This document shows positions 21,035 through 31,396 of a DNA stretch of 64,000 nucleotides, in pieces. This stretch comes from Gracilariopsis chorda (Eukaryota; Rhodophyta; Florideophyceae; Gracilariales; Gracilariaceae). The translations under genes were made by a program, and so were the position numbers. The notes beneath the pieces were generated by a model. That model was not told the DNA's origin and made no database searches. It was given only the letters and a program-made list of their open reading frames with translations. The stretch's first letter is position 1. Every line of letters starts with the position of its first letter. The DNA lies in contig NBIV01000052.1 of assembly GCA_003194525.1 (NCBI GenBank), positions 62,001 to 126,000 of the forward strand, read 5' to 3'.

Positions 21035-21403
21035 TCAAGTCTCGGCGGCTTGAGGCTGGCACTCATCAATTTGTTTTTGCAAACGTCTCTTGCGACGCAG
21101 CCAGCATTTGAAAAGGATCACAAGTACCACAACGATAAGTATGAGGACGCCAATAATGATACCTTGCTTGACGGACAGACGAATTTTTTTGCCGCCTGAT
21201 GATTTGGATCCTTTAATGCCAGTGATCTTGGATCCAGAGCTGGAAGACCCGCCCTTGCCGCCACTGCCGCCGCCTCTTCCGCCGTTTCTGAAAACTTTCG
21301 GCAGCTCAACGTGCGCTGTCGCTAGTTGAGTGATAGCCAGTGCGTGGTGGTAGGTGTAAATGTTTAGAATGAGTAGCTCGATCACTGCTATGAATGGGAC
21401 CAT
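21035..21403 (-). CDS. small Gly/Ser-rich single-pass membrane protein
   Basis: From the ATG at 21403 this encodes 122 residues. An N-terminal hydrophobic signal-like segment (MVPFIAVIELLILNIYTYHH, then ALA) is followed by a Gly/Ser/Lys-rich stretch (about residues 41-72, repeats of GGxGG and GSK). A single transmembrane helix (GIIIGVLILIVVVLVILFK, about 80-98), a basic stop-transfer run (WLRRKRR) and a short tail follow. This predicts a type I membrane protein with a small outer domain. I do not recognise a family. A longer open frame upstream lacks an ATG and adds no domain. It could be one of a lineage-specific family. No partner or function can be assigned. Confidence 0.55.
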   Translation of the reverse strand: MVPFIAVIELLILNIYTYHHALAITQLATAHVELPKVFRNGGRGGGSGGKGGSSSSGSKITGIKGSKSSGGKKIRLSVKQGIIIGVLILIVVVLVILFKCWLRRKRRLQKQIDECQPQAAET

Positions 21404-22256
21404 GTTCCTGGATTCGCAAACGGGTAAAATTGTTCGGTCAGGCGTTTTGTTTATTGTGGTTTTGAAGGACCAACCGAAGAAGATTGGGAGTATATTCCCT
21501 AATGAATTGGAAAGTTTCAAGTGTGACAACTTAGAACAGGGAATGCAGAGTGAAAGTTGCTAAGCCAAAAGTCTAGAAGACAATAGAACAAGCATAGTCC
21601 ACCGGAATTAGAGTTCTCAAAGTGCATGGCAAGAGGACATTACGCTCACCGAGATGTGATGACGACATGCGATTAAAGGCTGTGAAACTTGGGCTTTAAC
21701 GCAGCAAGCGACACGCAATAGCGCGAACAAGGCATAGGTTCAAGCAAGAAACCAAGGCAGAAGAGTTGTGTGGCTTGCGCAAAGTGGCCTCGCACCTGCT
21801 CTTGTAGAAGTGTTCACAATGCTCTCTCCCATTTGGGTGATTGAATTTGAGTTGTTCACTCAAATTCTTAAATCACGGCCGCTCATATAATGTCTTAATA
21901 TTGTTTACATACTAATAGAAGAAGAAGAAGAAGAGAACAGAGACAGATAGATAGCAAAGAAGTGGAGTGGAACAGCAAAGCACCCAAAAACGAGAGAGCT
22001 TTCCTACAAGAGTAGTTCACAAAAAGGAAAGCGCTTCGTGAGGACCCCTCACACCAGGTAAGGTGGAAACAAGGCAATGAATGGCTTGCTCAACGCTTGG
22101 AGCGACGTCTACGGAACAAGTAATTAAAGATGGTACCGAACACATTAAGCGTAACAACTTGGAAAAAGTCATCACCTCGGGCAAGATCCAAATGTTTGCG
22201 CACAAAGCGGTTACAATTTTCAATTCGGTACTGAGAAACAGGCGATCCATCCGGTC
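21404..22256. other. intergenic
   Basis: No gene is supported. It holds a short (GAA)n microsatellite at about 21917-21935. Confidence 0.4.
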
Positions 22257-23212
22257 TTATGAACTGGTGTGTACCAACGGTACCAACGGTACCACCCCCC
22301 TGTTCATCATTCGAAGCATAACCACAAACGAACTTCCGTCAAACCTGGCAAATCGACTGCATCCAAATTGATGCCGAAAGTTAGCCAACAAATGACGAGC
22401 AATTCGCAGATGATGCTTTTTCGGTGTTACAGTTCCGTCGTAATGTGGATAGCTATCCTGAAAATAGTCGCAAACACTGCCGATTCCAGCCGAGGACGCA
22501 GCCACATTTGTGACGTAATACTGCAATTTGCGCAGGTTAATTGCGGGCAGTAGCAAGCACTTGGTGAACAGTGTGGTTTGTAAGCGTTGTTTTCGCGCCG
22601 AGGCCGATATCATGGTAAGCCCCAAAATGGACAAGTGTGCGCTCTGGAGAGGGCAAATACACGGACCGCACAGAAGCCTAAAGGTCGCTGCTCATCGTAG
22701 GCAACGGACACGATGCGGTTTACCAGCGCGTGCGGACCTGTGAATAGAATGTGGTTCGGAACGCAGCCCACCGACAGGTGAGCAACGTTGCGAAACGTGG
22801 AACACAGTTGTTGCAGTTGATGTGGTTTCATGCAACGTGCTGGCTGGTCGTATGTGACGACGCGTCTGTTTGTTGAAAGCGGCGAAATCCATTCACTGAC
22901 CAGCGGGAAGGGCAGGCCCGTTGCGGCGTGCGCGTCTGTGCGGGCGGACCGGAACGGAAAGTGAGCGGTGACGTCTGCAATGGATGCCAGCGGTCGCAGC
23001 ACCGTGACGGATAGGTCCTGCGGGAACACGGGTAAGCATGCATCTGGGCAACTTGATGAAAAGCGGCAACGACAGCAGAAAAGCGGCAACGACAGCAGAA
23101 AGGCGGCCACATTGCGAAGCACGACGCAGACAGCACTTCGTTCCGGTGCGGGCTGTCTAGCCGTGGGTGGCAAAAAGCGCTTAACCGCGTCGGAATCAGA
23201 GAAGTGGTTCAT
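22257..23212 (-). CDS. conserved protein, GNAT-like C-terminal part, split over two frames
   Basis: On the minus strand an ATG at 23212 opens about 200 codons: MNHFSDSDAVKRFLPP, then a Cys-rich hydrophobic part, then FRNVAHLSVGCVPNHILF and IVSVAYDEQRPLGFCAV. This frame closes near 22610. A second frame (about 22640 to 22257) continues with ILGLTMISASARKQRLQ, YYVTNVAASSAGIGSV, DYFQDSYPHYDG and HHLRIARHLLANFRHQFG. The second part fits a conserved acyltransferase-like pattern: a TMI strand, an R-K-x-x-L turn like an acyl-CoA loop, and a TNVAASPAG strand. The two frames adjoin without an obvious intron, so this is either a very short intron, a sequence error, or a real frameshift that makes it a pseudogene. 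It is divergent from the NDH-2 gene across about 500 bp. A 20-bp tandem duplication lies in the Cys-rich part (about 23056-23100). Confidence 0.45.
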
Positions 23213-23711
23213 CTTCGCTGAGCACACAGGCGCCCTCCGTGCTCCTCCGTCGCGCTCCTCCCTGCCGCCGCCCCTGCGTCTGCCGGCCGCATTGATAAGC
23301 GAATGGAGGCTATGCGAAGTTTGACCAATCGCAGTGGCTCAGAACGCGCGTCGATACCGCAGATGCGATGCGCTGTTCCGCCGGCCTCCCGTTCGTTTCA
23401 CGGCTCCGCATCTTTAATTGTTCTCTGCGCCGGCAAAATGAACAATGAAACTTTGATTCGCTCATGTTCATGGCAGATTCATTTCATCATCAAACACAGA
23501 ATCGCCGTGACCCGCGCTCCTCGCGCACAGCATCACACAACGGGACAGGTGGCCAGCAGCAACGCGTGGCCACATGGCCACGCCGCCACGCGCACGCGTT
23601 GCACTGCCACCTCATCACCATCTGCGCTCAAGTTGCCCGCTGCATCTGAAGGCGGAGGGCGAGCTGCGCGTCCCGCTTAGTCAATGCGTTTCGGGGCAGC
23701 TGTACGTCACA
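23213..23711. promoter_or_regulatory. shared divergent promoter region
   Basis: The 499 bp between the ATG of the minus-strand gene (23212) and the ATG of NDH-2 (23712) must hold both promoters if the start calls are right. No TATA box is obvious. Two CCACATGGCCACG/CGTGGCCACATGG-like palindromic stretches occur near 23568-23590. Confidence 0.35.
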
Positions 23712-25477
23712 ATGGCCGCGGCCGTCGCTTTCGTCGTCGCGCCGAGTGTCTCTCCCGCCGCGAGACTCCCCGTTAACCGCCGCACAGCGCCGCGTCGCCC
23801 TCCTCCGCGCGCCTCCGTGCGCGGGAACACGCCGCGCGCAAACAATCTACAGGTCGTACTAGACCGTCTCTCAGACACCCTTCTGGACGCGCGCATCCAC
23901 TACTCTAGACTGTTCAGCTCTGAATCCGTCTCCAACGTAGACGCACCGCGAGTCGTTATCCTCGGCACTGGATGGGCCGCGCATTCGCTTATCAAGATTA
24001 TTGATCATACCCGCTTGAGAAGCGTTACTATTGTCTCGCCGAGAAACTTCTTCTTTTTCACCCCGTTGCTCACTGCCACTGCCGTCGGCACCGTCGAGTT
24101 TCGTTCCATCGTCGAACCCATCAGAAAAGCAAACCCTTTCGTCAATTATTACGAGGCGTATGCCGTTGATGTCGACCCGCACAACAAACTCGTCCACTGC
24201 GTACAGGGACGGAGAGAAAATGAACCCGCACCGAATGCATCCCGATTTCAACTTCCGTACGACGTGTTGGTGGTAGCTACAGGAGAGAAAACCACTACCT
24301 TTGGAGTCGACGCAGCTGATCAATACGCATACTTTCTGAAAGAGATTTCAGATGCTAGATTATTGCGATCCAAGATTCTGGATACTTTGGAAAGAGCGAT
24401 GTTACCGGTATGGACGGAAGAACAACGTCGACATATGCTGCATATCGTCGTTGTGGGTGGCGGACCTACCGGTTGTGAATTTGCAGGTGAGCTTTCGGAC
24501 TTTGTCCAAAATGATCTTGCCCCTAGATATGGAAAGCGTTTGGTATCTGAAATACGTGTCACCTTGCTACAATCGGGCAAGTCCTTGCTCACCCAGTTTG
24601 AGACCTCCCTTCAACAGCTCGCCTTAAAATCGTTTCGAGACCGCGTTAACGTACAGTTTGACGCGCGTGTCACGGATGTAACCGACTCCCAAGTGCTGCT
24701 TCAGGATGGCTCCTCTGTCGATTATGGTATCCTTGTTTGGGCGGCTGGAAACGGTACCCGACCCATTGTTTCTACCTTGCTTCGGAGCATCGAGCAGCTT
24801 CGTCAGGGGGATGAGAGTGCGCCCCCTTTGAGTCGGAGAAAGTTACCAGTTGACTCTTGGATGCGCGTTGTCGGACTGGATAACGTTTTCGCTCTGGGGG
24901 ATTGTGCGCAGATGATTGATGGCGCTTTACCGAGTACGGCGCAGGTGGCCGGTCAACAGGGCGCCTTTCTTGGACGTGAGTTATCGTTTTTTTCTTTTTG
25001 TTTGTTGTTGCTTGCTTGTTGCTCGTGAATATGCTGACGAGGATGTCTTTTCTTTTGCTCTTCATGTGGTTTAGGGTTGCTTACGAAGGCTGAGCCGAGA
25101 AGTCTATCCGACATGGACCAAGCACCCGTTCTGAAGGACTCGGGCGGCAAGGCTATCCGTCCGTTCAGTTTCCTGTCACTCGGGATCATGGCCTATCTCG
25201 GAAACGATCGAGCAGGTAATGTTTGTTTTCCCTTCATGCGCATTGGCGTGTGACCGATTAGCTTTGACTGACCTTGTGCTTTCCTTGCGGAACGCGGTAA
25301 ACAGTTGTACAAGTGGAGGCGACACCTACCAAAAACCTGGCGATTGGAGGACGAGTGGCTTATGCCTTGTGGCGTAGCGTGTATGCGGTGAAGCAAGTGG
25401 ACGTTCGCAACCGCATCCTTGTGCTGTTTGATTACTTCAAGAGCCGAGTGTATGGACGGGACATTTCGCGATTCTAG
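23712..25477 (+). CDS. type II NAD(P)H dehydrogenase (NDH-2), three exons
   Basis: Single-subunit, non-proton-pumping NAD(P)H:quinone oxidoreductase acting at an organelle membrane. Exons are 23712-24975, 25075-25215 and 25305-25477. The introns (99 and 89 bp) have GTGAGT...TTAG and GTAATG...ACAG borders and keep frame, giving 525 residues. The start is the ATG in CACAATGG. An Arg/Pro/Ala-rich N-terminus (residues 1-75) looks like an organellar presequence. The first dinucleotide fold, VVILGTGWAAHSL (about 80-93), binds FAD. The second, IVVVGGGPTGCEFAGEL (about 244-260), binds NAD(P)H. VFALGDCAQM (about 394-403) is the second FAD motif, and the C-terminus ends in the family hallmark VYGRDISRF. 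The residue after the second fold's beta strand is Gln287 (VTLLQSG) where NADH-specific enzymes have Glu, which suggests NADPH use. No EF-hand insertion is seen. Which organelle it enters is not decidable here. Confidence 0.93.
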
Positions 25478-26231
25478 TCCGAATGGAATGGCAATGATGT
25501 ATTACGGTATCAAGGGTTTATAGTGCACTTTTGCCTCCAGCGCGACTCTGTCCTACGGGACGCAGGCGGTGTAAAGATGGGGGAGGTCAGCAGGGACGGG
25601 GTAAACTCTAGTGTTATGTAGTGATGTGCCGTCAGCGGGACGATAGGCAGCCTGAATTGTGTGCTATCGCAATTCTACCACGGGTTGGCAACGCTCAAGT
25701 TGTCAAGCGTGTGCTTGCCGCTTGTCGCGCGCCACTCGAGCAGCCGCGTGTGTTTATACGTCGACGCGTGTCTGAACTATTACGAAATGGGGCTTACAGA
25801 GCTTCGAGTAGCGCGTCTTTCATGAATGGGGTGGACGAATATACGTCACATGAGCGCAATGCGCTTGCCGTCCTGCTGCAATGCGACGGTGTAATACTTA
25901 ACTTTTGGGTGTGCTTGACGTTACGGGCAGTGCAGCGCTTACGCTGCAGGCGAGATAGAGCTGGCAGGGTAGAGGTGGAGGGTAAGTTAGGTCCGTTTCG
26001 AAAGCCAGGATGCTGAGTCTGGACGTTCAACCATGAGCCTGCTCGATTGACTGCTGCATGCCCTTGAAAGCGTTTCAGTTTACCAGAAGAAAGGTGCACC
26101 CGCCTATCTATACAGAACCAACTAAACACACACACGACACCTCTCTGCAGCAAATCTAGTCGGAAAAAACAAGGGGCAAGGGGATCGGGAGTTTCACAAG
26201 TTAATGAAGCGTGTGATCACAAAACAAATGA
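25478..26231. other. intergenic
   Basis: Open frames on both strands (25621-26016 plus, 25794-26153 minus) overlap each other and show no domains. I assign nothing. Confidence 0.4.
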
Positions 26232-26828
26232 TCACCAGTTTGCGCACACGCGAATGACCTGTTCATCGTTGCACCATGAAATGGTATCACTGAACTGACA
26301 AAGGCGACAGCATGCGAAGTGACAATCGTTAGACTGCAAGTCGGCCTTGAGTCCCGCCCGACAAACGCCTGATGCAGCTGCGATTACCGGATTGCATGCG
26401 TCATCAGCCGCCAAACAGTCGCACGCAGCGGGAGGAAAGGCACGTCCATTCACCGGAGTACGGTCGTAGTTGAATTCATTAGTGCCTGCTGCAGGTTGCT
26501 GCGCTGGGGGTAAGGAGCGAGGGACCGTGGGTGAGGTGGGGGTGGAAGTGATGGCTTCGGGGGTGAACGTGGGCTGTTCCTCCCCATCATCGGGTGACGG
26601 CATTGGCGACTCCATCAACATCGTTTCTTCGGGCGCGGGGGAAACGTCAAGGACTGCCTCGAACATTCGAATCTCAGGGCGCGGAGCGACGATGGAAGTG
26701 GTGGGGGGAGTCTGTCCGAGCGGCATTGCGGCGCATGCCGCGAAAAGAGTGCAAAGAACAAGACTAGCCAGACGCATTCTGCAGGTCGTCTTCAAAGGGC
26801 CGGTAGCAACACGCAAGTAGAAATCCAT
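26232..26828 (-). CDS. secreted Cys-rich protein
   Basis: 198 residues from the ATG at 26828. A second in-frame ATG 17 codons on (MRLASLVLCTLFAACAAM) gives a cleaner signal peptide and may be the real start. After it come a Pro/Thr/Ser-rich linker (about residues 40-120, likely extended and O-glycosylated) and a compact C-terminal domain of about 65 residues with ten cysteines, including a CC pair (ACDCLAADDAC, SGVCRAG, NDCHFACCRLC, SWCND, VCANW). Even cysteine number and spacing suggest five disulfides in an extracellular domain. I do not recognise the family. ShK-like or other small Cys-rich binding modules are possible. It is probably cell wall or secreted. Confidence 0.65.
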   Translation of the reverse strand: MDFYLRVATGPLKTTCRMRLASLVLCTLFAACAAMPLGQTPPTTSIVAPRPEIRMFEAVLDVSPAPEETMLMESPMPSPDDGEEQPTFTPEAITSTPTSPTVPRSLPPAQQPAAGTNEFNYDRTPVNGRAFPPAACDCLAADDACNPVIAAASGVCRAGLKADLQSNDCHFACCRLCQFSDTISWCNDEQVIRVCANW

Positions 26829-28773
26829 CTTCGTGACCGCCGGTCGAGGTGTTCCTTCAAGAAAGGCCCCCTGCTACATCCGGAGGTCATGCCCAGGGTA
26901 CAACCGCTTAAATAGCGCTCAAAGAAACCCCCCACCGCAAAGTGCGTGGCGTGGCAAACGCGAACACGCCGGCGCGTCCACGCTCCGTGTCGGCCTTCCC
27001 GCCGCGTTCAAACATGAGCCCTCAGGGCTCACGTAAAGCAAGAAGTTCAAACATGCGCGTCAAAGCAACAGCGCATCGCAACACCGAGAACGTACACGTG
27101 TTCAATAACGTGATGCAACCACCGCCCTCGCGAGACTGTGGCGCGTGCCGTCCTCTGCGCTGGCGATGAGGATGATGTGCGGAAACTTGTTCAAAGTCCG
27201 ATCGGACACACATTTGGGCATCGATGCCGTCGACCGACACGGAGGACTTCGCCTGTCACCCTTACAACATTCCCTTCTCGTAAACTTTGCATTTCTCAAC
27301 TCTTCTTGGCCCAATCCCACAGCCTGTTTGCACCTAAAAACGTTCACTCTTAACCTTCTTGAGGCGTTGGGGCTTCTCGAGGCTCGTTGTGATACTTTAT
27401 TGCCGATACCCTTACCCTATCCTTTTCCTTAAGGCTGTGAACGATTCTGCGAGACAGTGACCACACTGGATTCGTTACATGCCGCCGGAATCTCCTCCCT
27501 GCGTTGCACTGACAGAATCACCCGGTTTGAAGTTTGACCACGTTCATCGTCACAGATACTGTTCCCGATACCTCTCCTGAAAACCATAGGTGCAGCGTGC
27601 TCGTTACTTATTTCTACAAACAAACCGAATGGCAGGGATGCAAGGCAGCTACCTTTGTACCAACGGTACGAATCAACCGCCGGCAGCAAGAAGACGATCT
27701 CAAACGCTCACTAGGATAGTGAAGTTAAACCAGTTGATCTTGTAGGTATGAGGAACATGTACGCAAAACCAGTGGCCACAATATAACTATGTGAACATAG
27801 CTGTCCTGGCAGCTTTTGAGACGTTTCACCAGCGCATCATTTTATAACTCGTGAAAGAGCAATGTGCCGTTACGAGATGCTCGCTATGTGCAGAGAATAA
27901 TATCTAAAAATGAGTCACTCTCTATTGCTCTGACCATCACTGCCAAAAGAGTTTCTCACGGAGCACACCATTGTTACGCACTCGGTCAAACGTCGTCCTC
28001 AAACAATAGTAAAGAACCTTCTTCACGTGTAAGTTTAACCAAAAGAACGCTTCAATGTCCCGTTTCATTCGATCTACAACGATATTGCAGTATTTCTCTA
28101 TTTGCATTGTATGCAAAATTGGGGAAAAGGCTAAACTACACGACGTAGATAGTGTAGGCGAGTCAGCGCGCATTTGCACCAATAAAAAGAGAGAGTCAGC
28201 GGGCACGTGCCATGGCGAGCTGCACAAGTGCCAGTGCCACTTCAGATCTTACTGTAGCCAATAATACGCCCCTATTTTGGATTTCAACCAGTAGATCCGC
28301 AGAGTCAGAGCATTCCCTCTATCCCTGCTTTCTCCGGCCACCAAGTCAGCACAACTTAAATATAATATCATAAATATTCGGCACCATCTTTGTGCAAATG
28401 GATGAGCGTAACCGAGGGAAAAGAGGAATAGGAAATCGTGATGGTGCTCCCTCAACATCCGTTCCCCTTATAATCACGCCATCACCAAGCCAGACTCTCC
28501 CCGGTATAATCAATGGCTTCTCTGTGAACCTCTGGCGTTGGAAATTCGCTTCTCGTGCAATGCTCTCAAGCAAAAAGGGAAAGGAATTTACACAAACGGT
28601 TGTTCTAACACGTGTAAAATCTACCCCTTGGCAACCCTTATCTCGTAAAACACAACACTAACTACCTTCAAAAGCCCCTACACCTATCTCAGCCTTAAAA
28701 CCCCCACAGTTGTTTAACAGGAAGGCTAAACGAGCGGTAGAGGAGTAGTAAACTCATTTTTCAGTATGTGAAG
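26829..28773. other. intergenic, no gene recognised
   Basis: About 1.9 kb without a frame I would defend. GTACCAACGGTAC at 27657 also occurs twice in tandem near 22270. Confidence 0.4.
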
Positions 28774-29580
28774 TGTAGTGCAACGCCGTCAGAAAGGGAT
28801 TCTTTGTACTTGAACGCTTTCCCGATATTATCGGTTGTGTAGTGTTTATATGAACTACGCCCCACAATGGTGGATATGGACACGTGAGACACGGTTTTGG
28901 GTCAGTTGGCAGTTAGCCACAGTATTGGATGTTGCCACGTAATGTGGAGTATTTTAGTTAATTTTATTTATTATTTTCACACCCATTTCTGTGAAGCTAG
29001 TACTTACTGCGACGGCGCACTGCCGTCGCACCAGTAAACCTTCCCAAAGAAGGGACCCCAACCTGAAGAATTGGCTCTAGTTGTTGCCGCTTGCGCACGT
29101 ACTCTAGTCCTGCTTGGAGGGAAACGCCGTAAACCACGGGACATCTAACCCCCTTGCACATCTAAAGAAACCCATCACTGGGAGTATAATTGTTCCAATC
29201 ATATTGGTGTTTCGCCCTGTATAGGGAGTCCTGTCCACCGGCATTGCCGTATCTGCTCGTCGCTCTCGCGACCCACTTCGTCCTTCCTTTTTCCCCTTTT
29301 TAAAGTAGCACCTCCCGCTATCCGCGGCCCTCGTGTTCGCATCCGCTGACACACGCCCACTTACGTGGAAACTTACCTCTACTGAGGATCACACCCCGCT
29401 CACGCGGATACCGATTCTTCGCCTTCACCTCCTTGCGCGAGTCGCCAAAGGTGTCCCTGGTCTTACAAACCGGCTTCGCCGTGACACCTCTGGGAGGGAT
29501 CTACCCAACTGGGTTCACCTCGTGAGAGGAAGATCCCGAACGTCTTTTGGTGTTTTTCCCGTTTGGCGCATTGCATCACA
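28774..29580 (+). mobile_element. solo LTR of the chromovirus family
   Basis: 807 bp beginning TGTAGTGCAACGCC and ending GCATCACA, aligned end to end with the LTRs at 7149 and 15992. There is no internal region on either side, so it is a solo LTR left by LTR-LTR recombination. The flanks (TGAAG left, TGATT right) do not form an exact duplication. It is more diverged than the LTR pair of the full element. Confidence 0.9.
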
Positions 29581-30394
29581 TGATTGTTTAAAGTTTTTAA
29601 TTTATAGGACTCAATTTGGGGAAACAAAATATCCTTCAGGATGATTGTTCTACGCTAAAAAAGTTAGCTACTAGTGTCTTTCCGCCCGGATGTAATGTTG
29701 CGAAAAGATTGTTTTTGAAGGTTTTGAAACTTTTATAGAAGACTCAAAAGCGCTATTTTTGAATCATAATTTTTTTTTATATCAAAAAAGGTTGTTTTCT
29801 TAAAATTTGTAGTAAATTAGATATATTTTACCAGCACATTGCTATTAAACCATGTGCTTGTCTTGCATTTCTGCTTCTCTCCTAGCATAAACATTAAAAG
29901 CTTAGAATGTTTGTGGTGCAAAAACATGTTGCATAACTTAAACAGACTACAAAAGGCAAAAACTCCCTAACAAAATAACTAAAATTAAACGTAAAGTTGA
30001 TTGTTTTGACCTCATATGAGTTCAGCGGTCTGATAGACACTAGTATTAAACTACTGCACAGTGCCTCTTTTTTTAGCACTTTTGATCCCGCGAGCTTATG
30101 TCTACTGAGATAGATACAAGCTTGTAATATGATTAGGTAAAACACTGTAAGCAACTTAAACAATTGGTTGCTAGACTGCCAAGCTCTCAAACCGCTTATG
30201 TGTACTGAGATAGACACAAGAAAGGGCAGATTGCAAAGCATTATTGAAACGTTTTGACAAACGTGTACTGTTGTCATAAAAGTGCTTGCTGAAACGCTAA
30301 ATTGTAGATTTTTGCTAAAATGTTGATTACCTCTTTTCTTATGTCAATCCTAGTATACTTTACAACTTTTCGGGTCAAAAGGGTTAACGTACTA
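29581..30394. other. AT-rich island
   Basis: About 800 bp of strikingly AT-rich sequence between the solo LTR and a Helitron array. A near-repeat of about 27 bp (CTTATGT-TACTGAGATAG-ACAAG) occurs at about 30095 and 30193. A minus-strand frame (30277-29894) has hydrophobic stretches but no family I know. Insertion of organellar or plasmid DNA is possible. Confidence 0.45.
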
Positions 30395-30827
30395 TCTCTC
30401 CATTATAATGATTTGTTCCTCTATGAGGGGGGGGTTCTTGATTGAATGGAGGCGTTGCGCCATAAAATCCTCTTCCACGCCCCCGTTTGCGCATCCAAAT
30501 CGCCCATTTGGCGCAACGCCTCCCTGCCATTTAAAAAATTCAGCAGCAGCAGCAGCAGCAAAGCTTCCTGCTTACTGGCTGGCACTCCCATAATGACTGC
30601 AGTGCCACCCAGTTACACAAAGCAACGTGTCGCGCTTTCTCATCATTGGCTGGCACTGCAGTCAATTTAGACACCTAGGCGCCGCGGCGCCCCGTGGTTC
30701 TACGAGCGCTATTGCGAGCGCAAGCGAGCAAAGTGCTCGGAGAGCCTCCGAACGCCACGAAATACACAAAGCTACAAAACCAACGCGGCGCGCAGCGCCG
30801 CCCACGGCCGAAGGCCGTTTCCACTTG
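30395..30827 (+). mobile_element. non-autonomous Helitron, unit A
   Basis: It starts TCTCTCCATTATAATG and ends CCACTTG. The 3' end has a 7-bp-stem hairpin (GCGGCGC-GCA-GCGCCGC) and then CGGCC-GAA-GGCCG six bases before CTTG. The left host base is A. The 3' end matches the Helitron with helicase remnant at 17954, so this is a non-coding derivative moved in trans. Confidence 0.75.
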
Positions 30828-30963
30828 TCTCTCCATTATAATGATTTGTTCCTCTACAAGCGAGCAAAGTGCTCGGAGAGCCTCCGAACGCTACTAAAGA
30901 CAAAAAGCCACAAAACCAACGCGGCGCGCAGCGCCGCCTACGGCCGAAGGCCGTTTCCACTTG
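30828..30963 (+). mobile_element. non-autonomous Helitron, internally deleted unit
   Basis: 136 bp. It keeps the first roughly 30 bases (TCTCTCCATTATAATGATTT) and the last roughly 100 bases with both hairpins, but lacks the middle. It abuts unit A and unit B with exact CTTG/TCTCTCC junctions. Confidence 0.75.
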
Positions 30964-31396
30964 TCTCTCCATTATAATGATTTGTTCCTCTATGAGGGGG
31001 GGGTTCTTGATTGAATGGAGGCGTTGCGCCATAAAATCCTCTTCCACGCCCCCGTTTGCGCATGCAAAACTGCCATTTGGCGCAACGCCTCCCTACCATA
31101 TAAAAAATTCAGCAGCAGCAGCAGCGGCAAAGCTTCCTGCTTACTGGCTGGCACTCCCATAATGACTGCAGTGCCACCAAGTTACACAAAGCAACGTGTC
31201 GCGCTTTCTCATCATTGGCTGGCACTGCAGTCAATTTAGACACCTAGGCGCCGCGGCGCCCCGTGGTTCTACGAGCGCTATTGCGAGCGCAAGCGAGCAA
31301 AGTGCTCGGAGAGCCTCCGAACGCCACGAAATACACAAAGCTACAAACACAACGCGGCGCGCAGCGCCGCCGACGGCCGAAGGCCGTTTCCACTCG
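30964..31396 (+). mobile_element. non-autonomous Helitron, unit B
   Basis: 433 bp, nearly identical to unit A, head-to-tail after the deleted unit. It ends CCACTCG followed by T, so the array as a whole sits between A (30394) and T (31397), the usual Helitron target. Confidence 0.75.

Noticed and set aside
22268-22300. GGTACCAACGGTACC tandem as a regulatory array
   Set aside because: Only two to three units, inside the 3' part of a probable coding frame; too little to separate from chance.
29894-30277. 127-codon minus-strand frame in the AT-rich island
   Set aside because: Hydrophobic because of AT-rich codons; no family recognised and flanks are mobile elements.
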